Shown here one piece after another: positions 37,747 to 47,267 of a DNA stretch of 64,000 nucleotides. Location of the stretch: contig CANQUA010000003.1 of assembly GCA_947626915.1 (NCBI GenBank), positions 26,866 through 90,865 on the forward strand. Direction: 5' to 3'. Source of the stretch: an uncultured Lachnospiraceae bacterium (GTDB lineage: Bacteria > Bacillota > Clostridia > Lachnospirales > Lachnospiraceae). Position 1 is the stretch's first letter; each line of letters begins with the position of its first letter. The notes beneath the pieces were generated by a model. That model was not told where the DNA came from and did not search any database. It saw nothing but the letters and a program-made list of their open reading frames with translations. The position numbers and the translations under genes were made by a program.

Positions 37747-39543
37747 TCATCCGGCTTTCTCACTGAGAAAATCAAACTGCGACATATAAAGCTCGTAATA
37801 AGCCCCGCGCTTCTCCAGCAGCTCCTCGTGGGTCCCGCGCTCCACGATCCCGCCGTTGTCCACGTACAGGATGCAGTTTGCGTTCTTGATCGTGGAAAGG
37901 CGGTGCGCGATGATGAACGAGGTCCGGCCTTTCAGCAGTTCCGCCAGGCCTTTCTGCAGCAGCAGCTCCGTTTCTGTGTCGATGCTGGAGGTCGCCTCGT
38001 CCAGGATCAGGATCCGCGGGTCGGCGAGAAGCGCTCTCGCGAACGAGATCAGCTGTCTTTGTCCCGCGGACAGGCGGCTGCCCCGCTCGTTGACTTCCGT
38101 ATTGTAGCCGTTCTCCATCTGCATGATGAAGTCATGGGCGCAGACGGTCTTCGCGGCCTCGATCACCTGCTCGTCGGTGGCGTCCTGGTTGCCGTAGCGG
38201 ATATTGTCCATGATAGTTCCCGCGAAGATGAAGCTGTCCTGCATCATGACGCCCATCTGGGTCCGCAGGGAGCGGATCGTCACCTGGGAAATGTCCTGGC
38301 CGTCGATGAGGATCTGGCCGGAATCCACATTGTAGAAGCGGCTCAGAAGATTGACGATCGTGGATTTGCCGGCTCCGGTGGGGCCGACGATGGCATAGGT
38401 CTCGCCCTGGTTGACCTTGAAATTGATCCGGTGCAGGATCTCGTGGCCGGAATCGTAGCTGAAACTCACGTCCTTAAATTCTACGTCGCCGTGGATCGGC
38501 GGCATTTCTTTCGCGCCGGGCGCGTCCTTGACCAGAACCGGTTCGTCGATCGTCTCGAAGATACGCTCCAGGTAGGAGATCGCGGTCAGGAGGCTGTTGT
38601 AAAATCCGGCCAGCGTGTTGATCGGGGCCCAGAACCGGCTGATGTAGGAGGTAAACAGGATCAGGGTGCCCGTGGTCAGCGAATGGTCCGGTCCCAGGAT
38701 CCACTGGATGCCCAGTACGTAGATGAACGCGGTGGTGACGGCGGAGATGATGTCCACGCTGGGGCCCATCGCGAAATTGAACATGACGGCCCGCATCCAG
38801 GCTTTCCGGTAATTGCTGCTCAGGCGGTTGAAGATGCCGGTATTTTCATGCTCACGGACGAACGACTGGGTCACGCGGATGCCGTTGATGCTCTCGGCGA
38901 TGTAAGCGTTCAGATTGGACTGCTTGTTGGACTGGATCTGCCAGGCCCTGCGCTGCCGCCGCTTGATGAAAATGATGACCGCGGCCAGTACGGGCAGGCC
39001 GCACATGCACACGCCGGTCAGCCGCACGTCGTTGAACAGCATGAACGCGACGATGAAGAACAGGTTGCAGAGGTCGGTGATCGTGTTGACGATACCGTTG
39101 CTCAGCAGGTCGCTCAGGCTGTTGACGTAGTTGACCACGCGGACCTGGATCTTGCCGTGGGGCCGGTCGTCGTAGTAGGAGAACGGCAGTTCCTGCAGGT
39201 GGCAGAAGATGTCGGAGCGGATCGTATGGATAATGCTCTGGCCGATGACGCTCATGGTCCGTACCTTCAGCCGGGTGCAGGTGGAGGAGTAGACGGCGAT
39301 CACGAGGGTGAGGACGCTGACTAAGATCACGCCGTTCATATTTTTGTCGGGAATATATACGTCCATGATCTGCTTCAAAAACATGGGAATGATCATGGTC
39401 GAGGCGCTGGCGCTCATCATCATGAAGATCACGGCGGCCATTTTGCCGGTGTGCGGTTTGATATAGCGGACCAGCCGCTTCAGCTGCTTGACATTAAAGC
39501 CTGTTTCCAGGACTTCATCTACGTCGTAACGATTGCGTGCCAT
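37747..39543 (-). CDS. ABC exporter half-transporter (TMD+NBD)
   Basis: Walker A GPTGAGKST, signature SAGQRQ, ILDEATSSID. Confidence 0.93.
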   Translation of the reverse strand: MARNRYDVDEVLETGFNVKQLKRLVRYIKPHTGKMAAVIFMMMSASASTMIIPMFLKQIMDVYIPDKNMNGVILVSVLTLVIAVYSSTCTRLKVRTMSVIGQSIIHTIRSDIFCHLQELPFSYYDDRPHGKIQVRVVNYVNSLSDLLSNGIVNTITDLCNLFFIVAFMLFNDVRLTGVCMCGLPVLAAVIIFIKRRQRRAWQIQSNKQSNLNAYIAESINGIRVTQSFVREHENTGIFNRLSSNYRKAWMRAVMFNFAMGPSVDIISAVTTAFIYVLGIQWILGPDHSLTTGTLILFTSYISRFWAPINTLAGFYNSLLTAISYLERIFETIDEPVLVKDAPGAKEMPPIHGDVEFKDVSFSYDSGHEILHRINFKVNQGETYAIVGPTGAGKSTIVNLLSRFYNVDSGQILIDGQDISQVTIRSLRTQMGVMMQDSFIFAGTIMDNIRYGNQDATDEQVIEAAKTVCAHDFIMQMENGYNTEVNERGSRLSAGQRQLISFARALLADPRILILDEATSSIDTETELLLQKGLAELLKGRTSFIIAHRLSTIKNANCILYVDNGGIVERGTHEELLEKRGAYYELYMSQFDFLSEKAG

Positions 39544-39549
39544 TTCGGA

Positions 39550-41415
39550 TTACCTCCATTCCTTGGATTCGGCTGCCATACCGAGCTTGGCGCCGGAATT
39601 GAAAGAGACGGACGTCTGCGGACCGGCTGTGTTCCGGGAACCGGTATGGGAAGCGGCGTCTGCGGCCCGTTCCTGCAGAAGATCGTAGGGGATCTCGCCG
39701 TACTGGTTGCGGAACGTGGAAGCGTAATAACCGCCCTGCCGCAGCAGTTCCTCGTGGGTCCCCCGTTCAATGATGCGTCCCTGGTCCATGACCAGGATCA
39801 GATCCGCGTCCTTGATGGAGGAAATGCGGTAGGCGATGACGAAGACGGTGCAGCCCTTGGCCTGCTGGATATTCTTTAACTGCTTCTGGATGTAGCTTTC
39901 CGTTTCCATATCGACCGCGGAGGTGGTATCGTCCAGGATCAGGATGGCCGGGTCTTTCAGCAGGGCCCTGGCCAGGGAGATACGCTGTTTCTGGCCGCCG
40001 GAGAGACCCACGCCCCGCTCGCCGACGATGGTGTCGTAGCCGTCGGGCAGTTCCTTGATGAAATGATTGGCGTCCGCCATGACCGCGGCCTGGTGGACCG
40101 CCTCAAAATCACAGTCGGGACGGCCGTAGGCGATATTGCCCTCGATCGTGTCGGAGAACAGGAACACGTCCTGCATGGCCATGCCGATGTTGTCGCGGAG
40201 ATTGTAGAGGTCGTGCCGGCGCACGTCCATGCCGTCGATCAGCACCTGGCCCGATGTGGTGTCATAAAAGCGGCAGAGCAGGTTCATCAGCGTCGATTTG
40301 CCGGAACCGGTGGTCCCGATGATGCCGACGGTCTGTCCCGGTTGGACCGAAAAATTGATGTCCGTCACGATGTCGGCGCCGTCCGCCTGGTAGGACACGT
40401 TTTTAAATTCCACGCTGCCGCGGAGTTTCTCGTGGATGCCGCCGATCCTGGGGGAAAGCACCTTGGGCTCTTCGCTGTAGGTGGCGTAGATCTTCTCGAT
40501 GGAGGCCAGGAAATTCTGCACGTCGTTGACCCACCATCCGGCCATGCGCAGCGGGTTGTTCAGCATCCACAGATAGCCGTTGACCTTCACCATGTCGCCC
40601 AGGGTGATCTGTTCCTGGATGACCATGTAGCCGCCGCAGAGCATCAGCACCACGTTCAGGGCGTAGGACAGGATCTCGAAGTTGGGCACGTATTTGCTCC
40701 AGATGCGGGACGCGCGGACCTGGCAGTCGCGGAATTTGTCGTTTTCCACGTTGAATTTGCCGATCTCGTAGTCTTCCTTGGCGAACGCCTTGACGACGCG
40801 GTTGCCGCTGATATTTTCCTGGACGAACGCGTTTAAGGAAGAAAAACATTCGCGGTTTTTGCGGAACGCGGGGCGGACCCGGGTGGCCTGCATGTAGGTG
40901 TTGACTGCGGTGAAGGGCAGCACCACCAGCATCATCAGCGCCAGCCTGGTATTGACCGTGAACACCATGATCAGGGCGAAAATGAACAGCAGCACGTTCT
41001 GGTAAATGGTGTAGATGATCAGGGCCACGAAATGGCGGATGGCCTCCATGTCGCCGGTCTGGCGGCTCATCAGGTCGCCGGTGCGCTTGTGGTTGTAGAA
41101 GGAAAAATCCTCCAGAAGAAGTTTCCGGTACACCGTGTCGCGCATGTCGTAGAGAACGCCCTGGGAAGCGGTCTCAAACACGACCTGGTAGAGGAACCGC
41201 AGCACGCCGATGACCAGCGTCACCAGCAGCAGGCAGGCGACCAGTCCCGGCAGCCGTTCATAGTTGCCGGCCTGGATCACATCGTCGATGATAATGCCGG
41301 ATATGTAAGGGTTGACGATGGAGAGCGCCGCGATCACGGTCGTCATGAACAAGCCGAGAACGATCAGGCCGCGGTACTTTTTCAAAAAAGACAGGAACCA
41401 TTTCAGGGGTGTCAT
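39550..41415 (-). CDS. ABC exporter half-transporter, partner of 37747-39543
   Basis: GTTGSGKST, LSGGQKQRISLARALL, ILDDTTSAVD; 6-bp gap to partner. Confidence 0.93.
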   Translation of the reverse strand: MTPLKWFLSFLKKYRGLIVLGLFMTTVIAALSIVNPYISGIIIDDVIQAGNYERLPGLVACLLLVTLVIGVLRFLYQVVFETASQGVLYDMRDTVYRKLLLEDFSFYNHKRTGDLMSRQTGDMEAIRHFVALIIYTIYQNVLLFIFALIMVFTVNTRLALMMLVVLPFTAVNTYMQATRVRPAFRKNRECFSSLNAFVQENISGNRVVKAFAKEDYEIGKFNVENDKFRDCQVRASRIWSKYVPNFEILSYALNVVLMLCGGYMVIQEQITLGDMVKVNGYLWMLNNPLRMAGWWVNDVQNFLASIEKIYATYSEEPKVLSPRIGGIHEKLRGSVEFKNVSYQADGADIVTDINFSVQPGQTVGIIGTTGSGKSTLMNLLCRFYDTTSGQVLIDGMDVRRHDLYNLRDNIGMAMQDVFLFSDTIEGNIAYGRPDCDFEAVHQAAVMADANHFIKELPDGYDTIVGERGVGLSGGQKQRISLARALLKDPAILILDDTTSAVDMETESYIQKQLKNIQQAKGCTVFVIAYRISSIKDADLILVMDQGRIIERGTHEELLRQGGYYASTFRNQYGEIPYDLLQERAADAASHTGSRNTAGPQTSVSFNSGAKLGMAAESKEWR

Positions 41416-41753
41416 AATTTTGTTACCTCCGTGGTAAAACGTAAATTTGGAAGGATTCCCATTAAATGTTTTTATAAATTAATCGATAATGGAAGAAAAA
41501 GAAATGGAGTATTTTGTGCAAAGGATGGTTTTTCTTGCAATGGCGAGGGACGCTGCGGGGACATGAGAGCGGTACCTGCGGGCATATGTTGTGGTTCGGT
41601 TGGTTTTTAAGGGCGATGTATTGGGAGGGCGCGATAAGAGAGGCGGAGGGAGAGAATGAAAGAGAAATGCAGCCGGCAGAACATCACAGCTGCCGGACTG
41701 GAGAGGCGGTTCTGCCTTCCTTTTTCCGGCGGCTGCAGAGAGTTTGGCCCGGC

Positions 41754-43733
41754 TCAGATGACGGTCAGCGAGCATTCGCCGCCCGTCAGGGTCAGGAGCG
41801 TGCGGTAAATGCTTCCTGTCCATGCGATTCCCAGGCGGGGATCCGTGATCGGCACCTCTTCGGTTTCGGCCCGCGAGACGCCGGCCATGCGGCAGACGGC
41901 CAGATCGCCGATCTCCATGAGGAATCCGCCGCCGTCCTGCCGGAGAACGGGCCGTTCGCAGGTAATCAGGGACAGAACCGCGGTCATTGGCTCCGCCAGG
42001 CGGAACCGGTCGCGGATCACGATCTGCTTCCCTTTTTCCAGCCGCGCCGTCCGGACATAGGAGACGATCCGGGGATCCGGGTAGGCAGGGGCAATATCCA
42101 TGGAAATGCAGGATACAGTTTCTCCCAGGTTATAGGTTACATCGGACGCGGCGTACTGAGGACCGTCTTTCTGCATGATTTCTCCGAAAGTCGGGAGGTT
42201 GTGCCAGGCGGACTGCATGGTCCAGATCTCGTAGCGGCGGGAGGAAAAGGTCTTTTTCGTGTAGGACTCCACGCCCAGGTCGATGAACAGGGGCCGTCCG
42301 TCCTTGTAAATGATGAAGCTGCCGGTATCGTTGTGGTTGTGGCTGTCGTCATTGTCGCCTGCCTTGACGGCGAGGCAGTAACGGCTGTCCCCGGTGATAA
42401 AAAGGCCGACGCTGGGGTAAAAAATATCCCTGGTATCGTCTGCCGGTTTGCCGGTATCCGCAGGCCGGTCTGCGGCGCAGGCCATCATATCCCGGTGCGT
42501 AAAAGCGGACTGGACCCGGTAAAACAGGTTATGTTCCTCCGGATTCAGCCGGGCTTCCATGCCGCACTCCCGGTAGTCCCGGGCGGCGAACGCGGCCAGT
42601 TCGGGATCGCCGGTCCGTTTTCCGAACAGGTATTCCCGCGCGCCGCAGCGTCCGGCGATAGGGGAGCAGTCCGCGAAATTCAGATAATAGGGACCGGCCA
42701 CATGCACATGTCCGATATAGGCGGCCATATTGTAAAGCTTCGGTTCCCGGTACACCTCTGAGAAGCGGCCGCCGGTGATATCATTCAGTATTTCCACCGC
42801 CTCAAAGAACGTCAGGGCCGCGTGACGGTAATACTGGGCTCCCTCGTCGCAGCAGCCGTCCTCTCCGTAGGACGCGAGAAAATAATCCAGGCTCCGGCTG
42901 GCTTTGCGGAAGATGCGCTGCCGGTTTTCCTGCCATTCCGCGGCGCTGTACGACATGCCCGGAAGCGCCGTGCGCCCGTCGGAACCGCAGCCGTGCAGGG
43001 CGCTGTCCCTGGTAAAGGCGGCAAGCAGCACATTCTGGGTACACCAGGAGGTCCAGTTGTTCATCGGGGATTTGCCGTCGCCCATCCACCAGAAATGCTG
43101 TTCCAGGTAGGGCCGGAAGATCCGCGTTTCCAGATGATGGTTGACTGCCTTGGAAATGAACGGGCTGACCCGTGCGAATGCGTCCCGCAGCAGGTATTCG
43201 GCCACGGCCAGGATGGCCCCCGCTTCCGCCGCGAACAGATCCAGAACAGGGCGCGTCACATCGGGCAGGGGCTCCTGGGAGGCGTCCCGTTCGTAGGAAT
43301 TGTGGGCCGGGAGCTGCCAGGCGCTCTCTTCGCAGAGCAGGAAGACGCCGTTTATGATATCGTCCAGGAAGCGGCCCCGGTATTCCGCACATTCAGCCAG
43401 GACCAGCGCGTCCAGGGCCGTCATGCGGGAAAACAGTTTGTCCTCGTAATGGACCCGGTTGCCGGTGCGGGAAAATTCCATGAAATCCGTCATCGTGACG
43501 GACGCGTAAGGGCGGCCCAGGTACTGTTCGCCGGCTTCCACGAGGGCCTGCCTGTAATCTCCGGGCAGATTTTCCCAGGCGCCGCGGTCGGCGGCCGGGG
43601 GGCAGCCGCAGAAAACGGATGGGTCCGCGGACGAGACGGCCGTTCCCCCGGGGGAACAGACAGAGGGTTCCCCGCAGGACAGACAGGCGGAAAGCGGCTT
43701 CAATGTGAGTTTTTCGGCAATTTCAGAAAGCAT
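41754..43733 (-). CDS. Heparinase II/III-like polysaccharide lyase family protein, no evident signal peptide
   Basis: DNDDSHNHNDTGSFIIYKDGRPLFIDLGVESYTKKTFSSRRYEIWTMQSAWHNLP. Confidence 0.75.
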   Translation of the reverse strand: MLSEIAEKLTLKPLSACLSCGEPSVCSPGGTAVSSADPSVFCGCPPAADRGAWENLPGDYRQALVEAGEQYLGRPYASVTMTDFMEFSRTGNRVHYEDKLFSRMTALDALVLAECAEYRGRFLDDIINGVFLLCEESAWQLPAHNSYERDASQEPLPDVTRPVLDLFAAEAGAILAVAEYLLRDAFARVSPFISKAVNHHLETRIFRPYLEQHFWWMGDGKSPMNNWTSWCTQNVLLAAFTRDSALHGCGSDGRTALPGMSYSAAEWQENRQRIFRKASRSLDYFLASYGEDGCCDEGAQYYRHAALTFFEAVEILNDITGGRFSEVYREPKLYNMAAYIGHVHVAGPYYLNFADCSPIAGRCGAREYLFGKRTGDPELAAFAARDYRECGMEARLNPEEHNLFYRVQSAFTHRDMMACAADRPADTGKPADDTRDIFYPSVGLFITGDSRYCLAVKAGDNDDSHNHNDTGSFIIYKDGRPLFIDLGVESYTKKTFSSRRYEIWTMQSAWHNLPTFGEIMQKDGPQYAASDVTYNLGETVSCISMDIAPAYPDPRIVSYVRTARLEKGKQIVIRDRFRLAEPMTAVLSLITCERPVLRQDGGGFLMEIGDLAVCRMAGVSRAETEEVPITDPRLGIAWTGSIYRTLLTLTGGECSLTVI

Positions 43734-44107
43734 GGCGGTTCTCCTTTTTTATAATTCAGAAAATGATTCTTTATTCGCATGCAGGGTCTTCCGTCCGACA
43801 GAGGCGGGCCGGGCAGGGAGTGATCGCCGAACGAACGGCGTTTTTCTGCAGGAGACATTATAGCATAAGAGGAAGAAAAACGCCAGAAGGAACCCGGGCA
43901 AGGTCCTGCCGGACGGGCGGCGCAGATTTTTGACATCCGGCCGGGAAAATCCGTTTCTCCCGAACCCCATTGTCTGGTAGTGGATTTCTGCATCATTCTG
44001 ATGTATAATAAGCGGGAGGCAGGAGAAAGTCTGCCAATTTGCGGCTGACGGCGCAGGCATATGAAGGATCGCGCCGCAGGCCGCCCGGAAAGGACGACAT
44101 TATTTTC

Positions 44108-45073
44108 ATGGGAACCAATACTTTGGGAGAGATCATTTATAATTTACGGAAGAAAGCGGGACTGACCCAGGAAGCGCTTGCAGACGGTATTTGCTCCCCC
44201 ATTTCGATCTCGCGCATTGAAAACGGGAACCAGATGCCGTCGAGCAAGGTCCTGGAAAAAATTCTGGAGCGTCTCGGTACCGGGACGTATCAGCTCTGCA
44301 ATGTCTATTATGAAAACGAACAGCAGGCGTCCCTGCGCCGTTCCCTGGATGAGATCAGCGCGCAGGTTGCTTCCGGCGATTTCGCATCGGCGAAAACCGC
44401 TTTGCAGGAACTTTCCGCGAAAAAGATGGATCCCGCCAGCCTTCAATATACAAAAATGCTTTTTGCGGCGATCCATATGAAAGAGGGCGCGGCCGGCGAC
44501 ACCATAGAAACGGAATTGGAACAAGCCTTGCGCCTGACCAAACCCGGCATCGATCTGAGCGACTGCCGCAGAGAATTGTTTTCCCCCACGGAGGCCAATC
44601 TTCTTGTCATACTGGCGGAAGCCAAATATGCGGCGGGAAAAACGATAGAAGCCATCCGTCTGAGCGAAGAGGTCTTGTTTGCGCTGGATCGAAACCAAAG
44701 CCGCCTTTCCGAATTTAATGTTTCTCATATCAATCTCGCGCATAATTTAAGCCAGTACCTGCTGTCAGAAAACCGCTGTGAGGAGGCGCTTCTCTACGCG
44801 AGAAAGGCAGAGGAACTCAGTATCCGGGGGACAGAGCAGTTTATGCTGCCGGAAATCGAATTCGGCATCGCGCAGATTTTGGACAGTCTGGGGAAATCCG
44901 AGGAGAGCCGCGCACGCATGGAAGCTCTGATCCCTTATATGAGGCTGATCGGAAAATCCCGGATGGCAGACCTGGCGCGGGAATATCTGGATCATGCGAA
45001 CCTTCCGCTAAACGAGGACGCCGAATGGCGCGAAAAGGAGCACCGCGAAAGCCTGATTTACATTTTTAACTGA
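44108..45073 (+). CDS. XRE HTH + helical (TPR-like) repeat regulator, RRNPP/Rgg-like architecture
   Basis: LGEIIYNLRKKAGLTQEALADGICSPISISRIENGNQMPSSKVLEKILERLG then all-helical repeats to C-terminus. Confidence 0.8.
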   Translation: MGTNTLGEIIYNLRKKAGLTQEALADGICSPISISRIENGNQMPSSKVLEKILERLGTGTYQLCNVYYENEQQASLRRSLDEISAQVASGDFASAKTALQELSAKKMDPASLQYTKMLFAAIHMKEGAAGDTIETELEQALRLTKPGIDLSDCRRELFSPTEANLLVILAEAKYAAGKTIEAIRLSEEVLFALDRNQSRLSEFNVSHINLAHNLSQYLLSENRCEEALLYARKAEELSIRGTEQFMLPEIEFGIAQILDSLGKSEESRARMEALIPYMRLIGKSRMADLAREYLDHANLPLNEDAEWREKEHRESLIYIFN

Positions 45074-45083
45074 AGAAGTATAA

Positions 45084-45142
45084 AACTTATCAAATGACGT
45101 AAGTTGAAATTATACATAGAGCGATATGGAAATGCCGCATTT
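45084..45142. promoter_or_regulatory. Two inverted repeats upstream of micro-ORF/ABC gene
   Basis: AACTTA-N10-TAAGTT (45084-45105) and AAATGC-C-GCATTT (45130-45142), the latter overlapping the expected -35 of TATACT (45149-45154). Confidence 0.5.
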
Positions 45143-45187
45143 TTCCGCTATACTTCCCATTAGGAAGCAAAAAGGAGGGGATGCGGC

Positions 45188-45238
45188 ATGATTGTTTTCC
45201 GCTTCGGAACGAAGCCCGTTCCTGAGGATCCGACATAA
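45188..45238 (+). CDS. Putative 16-aa micro-ORF (MIVFRFGTKPVPEDPT)
   Basis: Strong SD AAAGGAGGGG at 45171-45180, ATG 9 nt after AGGAGG; stop TAA 45236-45238. Confidence 0.5.
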   Translation: MIVFRFGTKPVPEDPT

Positions 45239-45286
45239 CGGAACCGCCCCTCCCATCCAATCAAAATCAGCCGAGGAGGAATCGTT

Positions 45287-46888
45287 ATGAAGAAACTAAA
45301 ATGGGAATATATCCCGCTGTTTGTTTTACAGCTTCTTGCAAGCGCGGCGTCCGTGGGCATAGCAATCTTATTGAACGCTTTGATCGATGCCGCGGAGGCG
45401 TCCATTGTCAGCCAAAACGCCGGCAATCTGCGAAATGTCCTGATCGTCAGCGTCCTGTATGCCGTCTGCACGGGACTGCTCATCTATCTGTACGGGCGCT
45501 ACAAAGCTTACTTTATCCGGAAGTCTCTGCTTCAAATGCGGAACGCTTTGGCGAAGGGCACGCTTGCGACAGGCATTGCCGATTATGAAAAAACGGGCAG
45601 CGCGTCCTATGTCACAGCGTTCAATCAAAACTTCTCCATTATCGAGGAAAAGGTACTGCAAAACCGCATTGCTCTGCTGGACTCTATGATCCGCATCGTC
45701 TTCGCCGTCATCGTGCTTATCCGGATGAATCCGGTGATCGCGGTGATCTCCATCGCGGCTATGGCGATCCCAAGCCTGCTGCCAGGTCTTTTCTCAAAGG
45801 CGCTGGGAAATGCCCAGGAAACGGTCCTGGAATCGACGACCGCTTACAATGAGAAAGTCAGCGATCTGCTGAATGGCTTTGAAGTGATAAAGACCTGCGA
45901 CGCCGCCGGGGAGATGCTTCCTCAATTTTCGGAAAGCGCCAAACGTTTGGAAAGCAGCAGGGAGCACCTGTCATCGCGGATGGCTCAATTGTACGGCCTG
46001 ACGAATTTCGCGTCGATCGCGGTGCAGTTTGGAGTGATGGGCCTGGCCGGATTTTTCGCGGTCAAGGGATACATCACCATCGGCAGTATCGTGGCGGTCA
46101 CGCAGCTTACCGGCCAGGTGATCTCTCCCGCTTTCGAGCTGTCGGCAATGATCAGCGAACTAAGATCCGCAAAACCCGTGCTTGAAACGCTGCGCAATTT
46201 TTCCAATCCGAGGGTTTCTGAAAAAAGCGCGGCGCGTCCGATGAAAGAACGCCTTTCCCTTCGGGATGTAAGTTTTCGATACGGGGACAGAATGATCCTG
46301 AAAAATGTGTCGGCTGTGTTTGAAAAAGGGAAAAAGTATGCGGTCATCGGGAAAAGCGGAAGCGGAAAAAGCACGCTGATCAAGCTTCTCGCAGGGTACT
46401 ATCCTCCGTTTGACGGCAGGATCTGCACCGATGAAAACGAGGCCCTTCCTGACGGCGTCGCCATGATCCATCAAAATACGTTCCTTTTTAAGGACAGCAT
46501 CCGCAATAACCTTACGATGTGGAAATCCTATCCGGAACAGGAGATTCTGGAGGCTGTCAGCCAGGCGGGGCTGACGGAGCTGATCGCCAGGCTGCCGCAA
46601 GGGCTGGATACCCTGGTCGAAGAAAACGGAAGCAACTTTTCCGGCGGCGAATGTCAGCGGATCGCCATTGCCAGAGCCTTGTTAAGCGGCAAGGATATAT
46701 TGCTGATGGACGAGGCGACCTCCGCTTTGGATGAGCAGACCGCCAACGCGGTGGAGCGCAGCATTTTATCCCTGGAAAATGTCACCTGCATCAGCGTCAC
46801 GCACCGCCTCGCTCCCGAGACCATGAAACAATATGCGGCAGTATTCACCATGGAAGCGGGACAGCTTCATCTGTCAAACGGACTGTAA
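45287..46888 (+). CDS. ABC transporter, fused TMD+NBD exporter type
   Basis: GKSGSGKSTLIKLLAGYY, FSGGECQRIAIARALLSGKDILLMDEATSALDEQ; SD GAGGAGG. Confidence 0.92.
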   Translation: MKKLKWEYIPLFVLQLLASAASVGIAILLNALIDAAEASIVSQNAGNLRNVLIVSVLYAVCTGLLIYLYGRYKAYFIRKSLLQMRNALAKGTLATGIADYEKTGSASYVTAFNQNFSIIEEKVLQNRIALLDSMIRIVFAVIVLIRMNPVIAVISIAAMAIPSLLPGLFSKALGNAQETVLESTTAYNEKVSDLLNGFEVIKTCDAAGEMLPQFSESAKRLESSREHLSSRMAQLYGLTNFASIAVQFGVMGLAGFFAVKGYITIGSIVAVTQLTGQVISPAFELSAMISELRSAKPVLETLRNFSNPRVSEKSAARPMKERLSLRDVSFRYGDRMILKNVSAVFEKGKKYAVIGKSGSGKSTLIKLLAGYYPPFDGRICTDENEALPDGVAMIHQNTFLFKDSIRNNLTMWKSYPEQEILEAVSQAGLTELIARLPQGLDTLVEENGSNFSGGECQRIAIARALLSGKDILLMDEATSALDEQTANAVERSILSLENVTCISVTHRLAPETMKQYAAVFTMEAGQLHLSNGL

Positions 46889-47153
46889 GGACCCGGCGTT
46901 TCATGATGCGAGCGCGGATGACGGGAAGCAGGAACCATAAATGCGCGGCTCCCCGTCAAGAGGAAAATACAATATATTTCCGGCCGGCGTTTCCGGGCCT
47001 GGCGCCGGGGGCTGTGCTGGCCGGATACGCTTATCAGAACAATAAAATGATGATCTATGCGGAACGCCATCTCTGCGGTTGACGCGGTCGGTTCTGAGAC
47101 GTTTAAGGACCGCCGCCCTTCAGGCAAACGGGAAAACCGGGGGAAATCTTTCC

Positions 47154-47176
47154 TTATTGAGAATTATTTTCAATAA
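47154..47176. promoter_or_regulatory. Fur-box-like 23-bp palindrome
   Basis: TTATTGAGAAT-T-ATTTTCAATAA, one mismatch over 11-bp arms. Confidence 0.75.
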
Positions 47177-47192
47177 AACCTCGTAAAAACAC

Positions 47193-47221
47193 TTGACAAT
47201 CCCCGAAAGTTAGCGTATGAT
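47193..47221 (+). promoter_or_regulatory. Near-consensus sigma-A promoter of feo operon (TTGACA-17-TATGAT)
   Basis: TTGACAATCCCCGAAAGTTAGCGTATGAT. Confidence 0.8.
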
Positions 47222-47230
47222 AACTAAGAA

Positions 47231-47251
47231 AATGATAATCAATTTCAATAA
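47231..47251. promoter_or_regulatory. Second Fur-box-like site
   Basis: AATGATAATCAATTTCAATAA just downstream of the promoter. Confidence 0.6.
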
Positions 47252-47267
47252 GAAAGGAAATGAGATT

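Noticed and set aside
45181-45225. Alternative micro-ORF from ATG 45181 (MRHDCFPLRNEARS)
   Set aside because: Only 2 nt from the SD, too close for initiation; the 45188 start has normal spacing.
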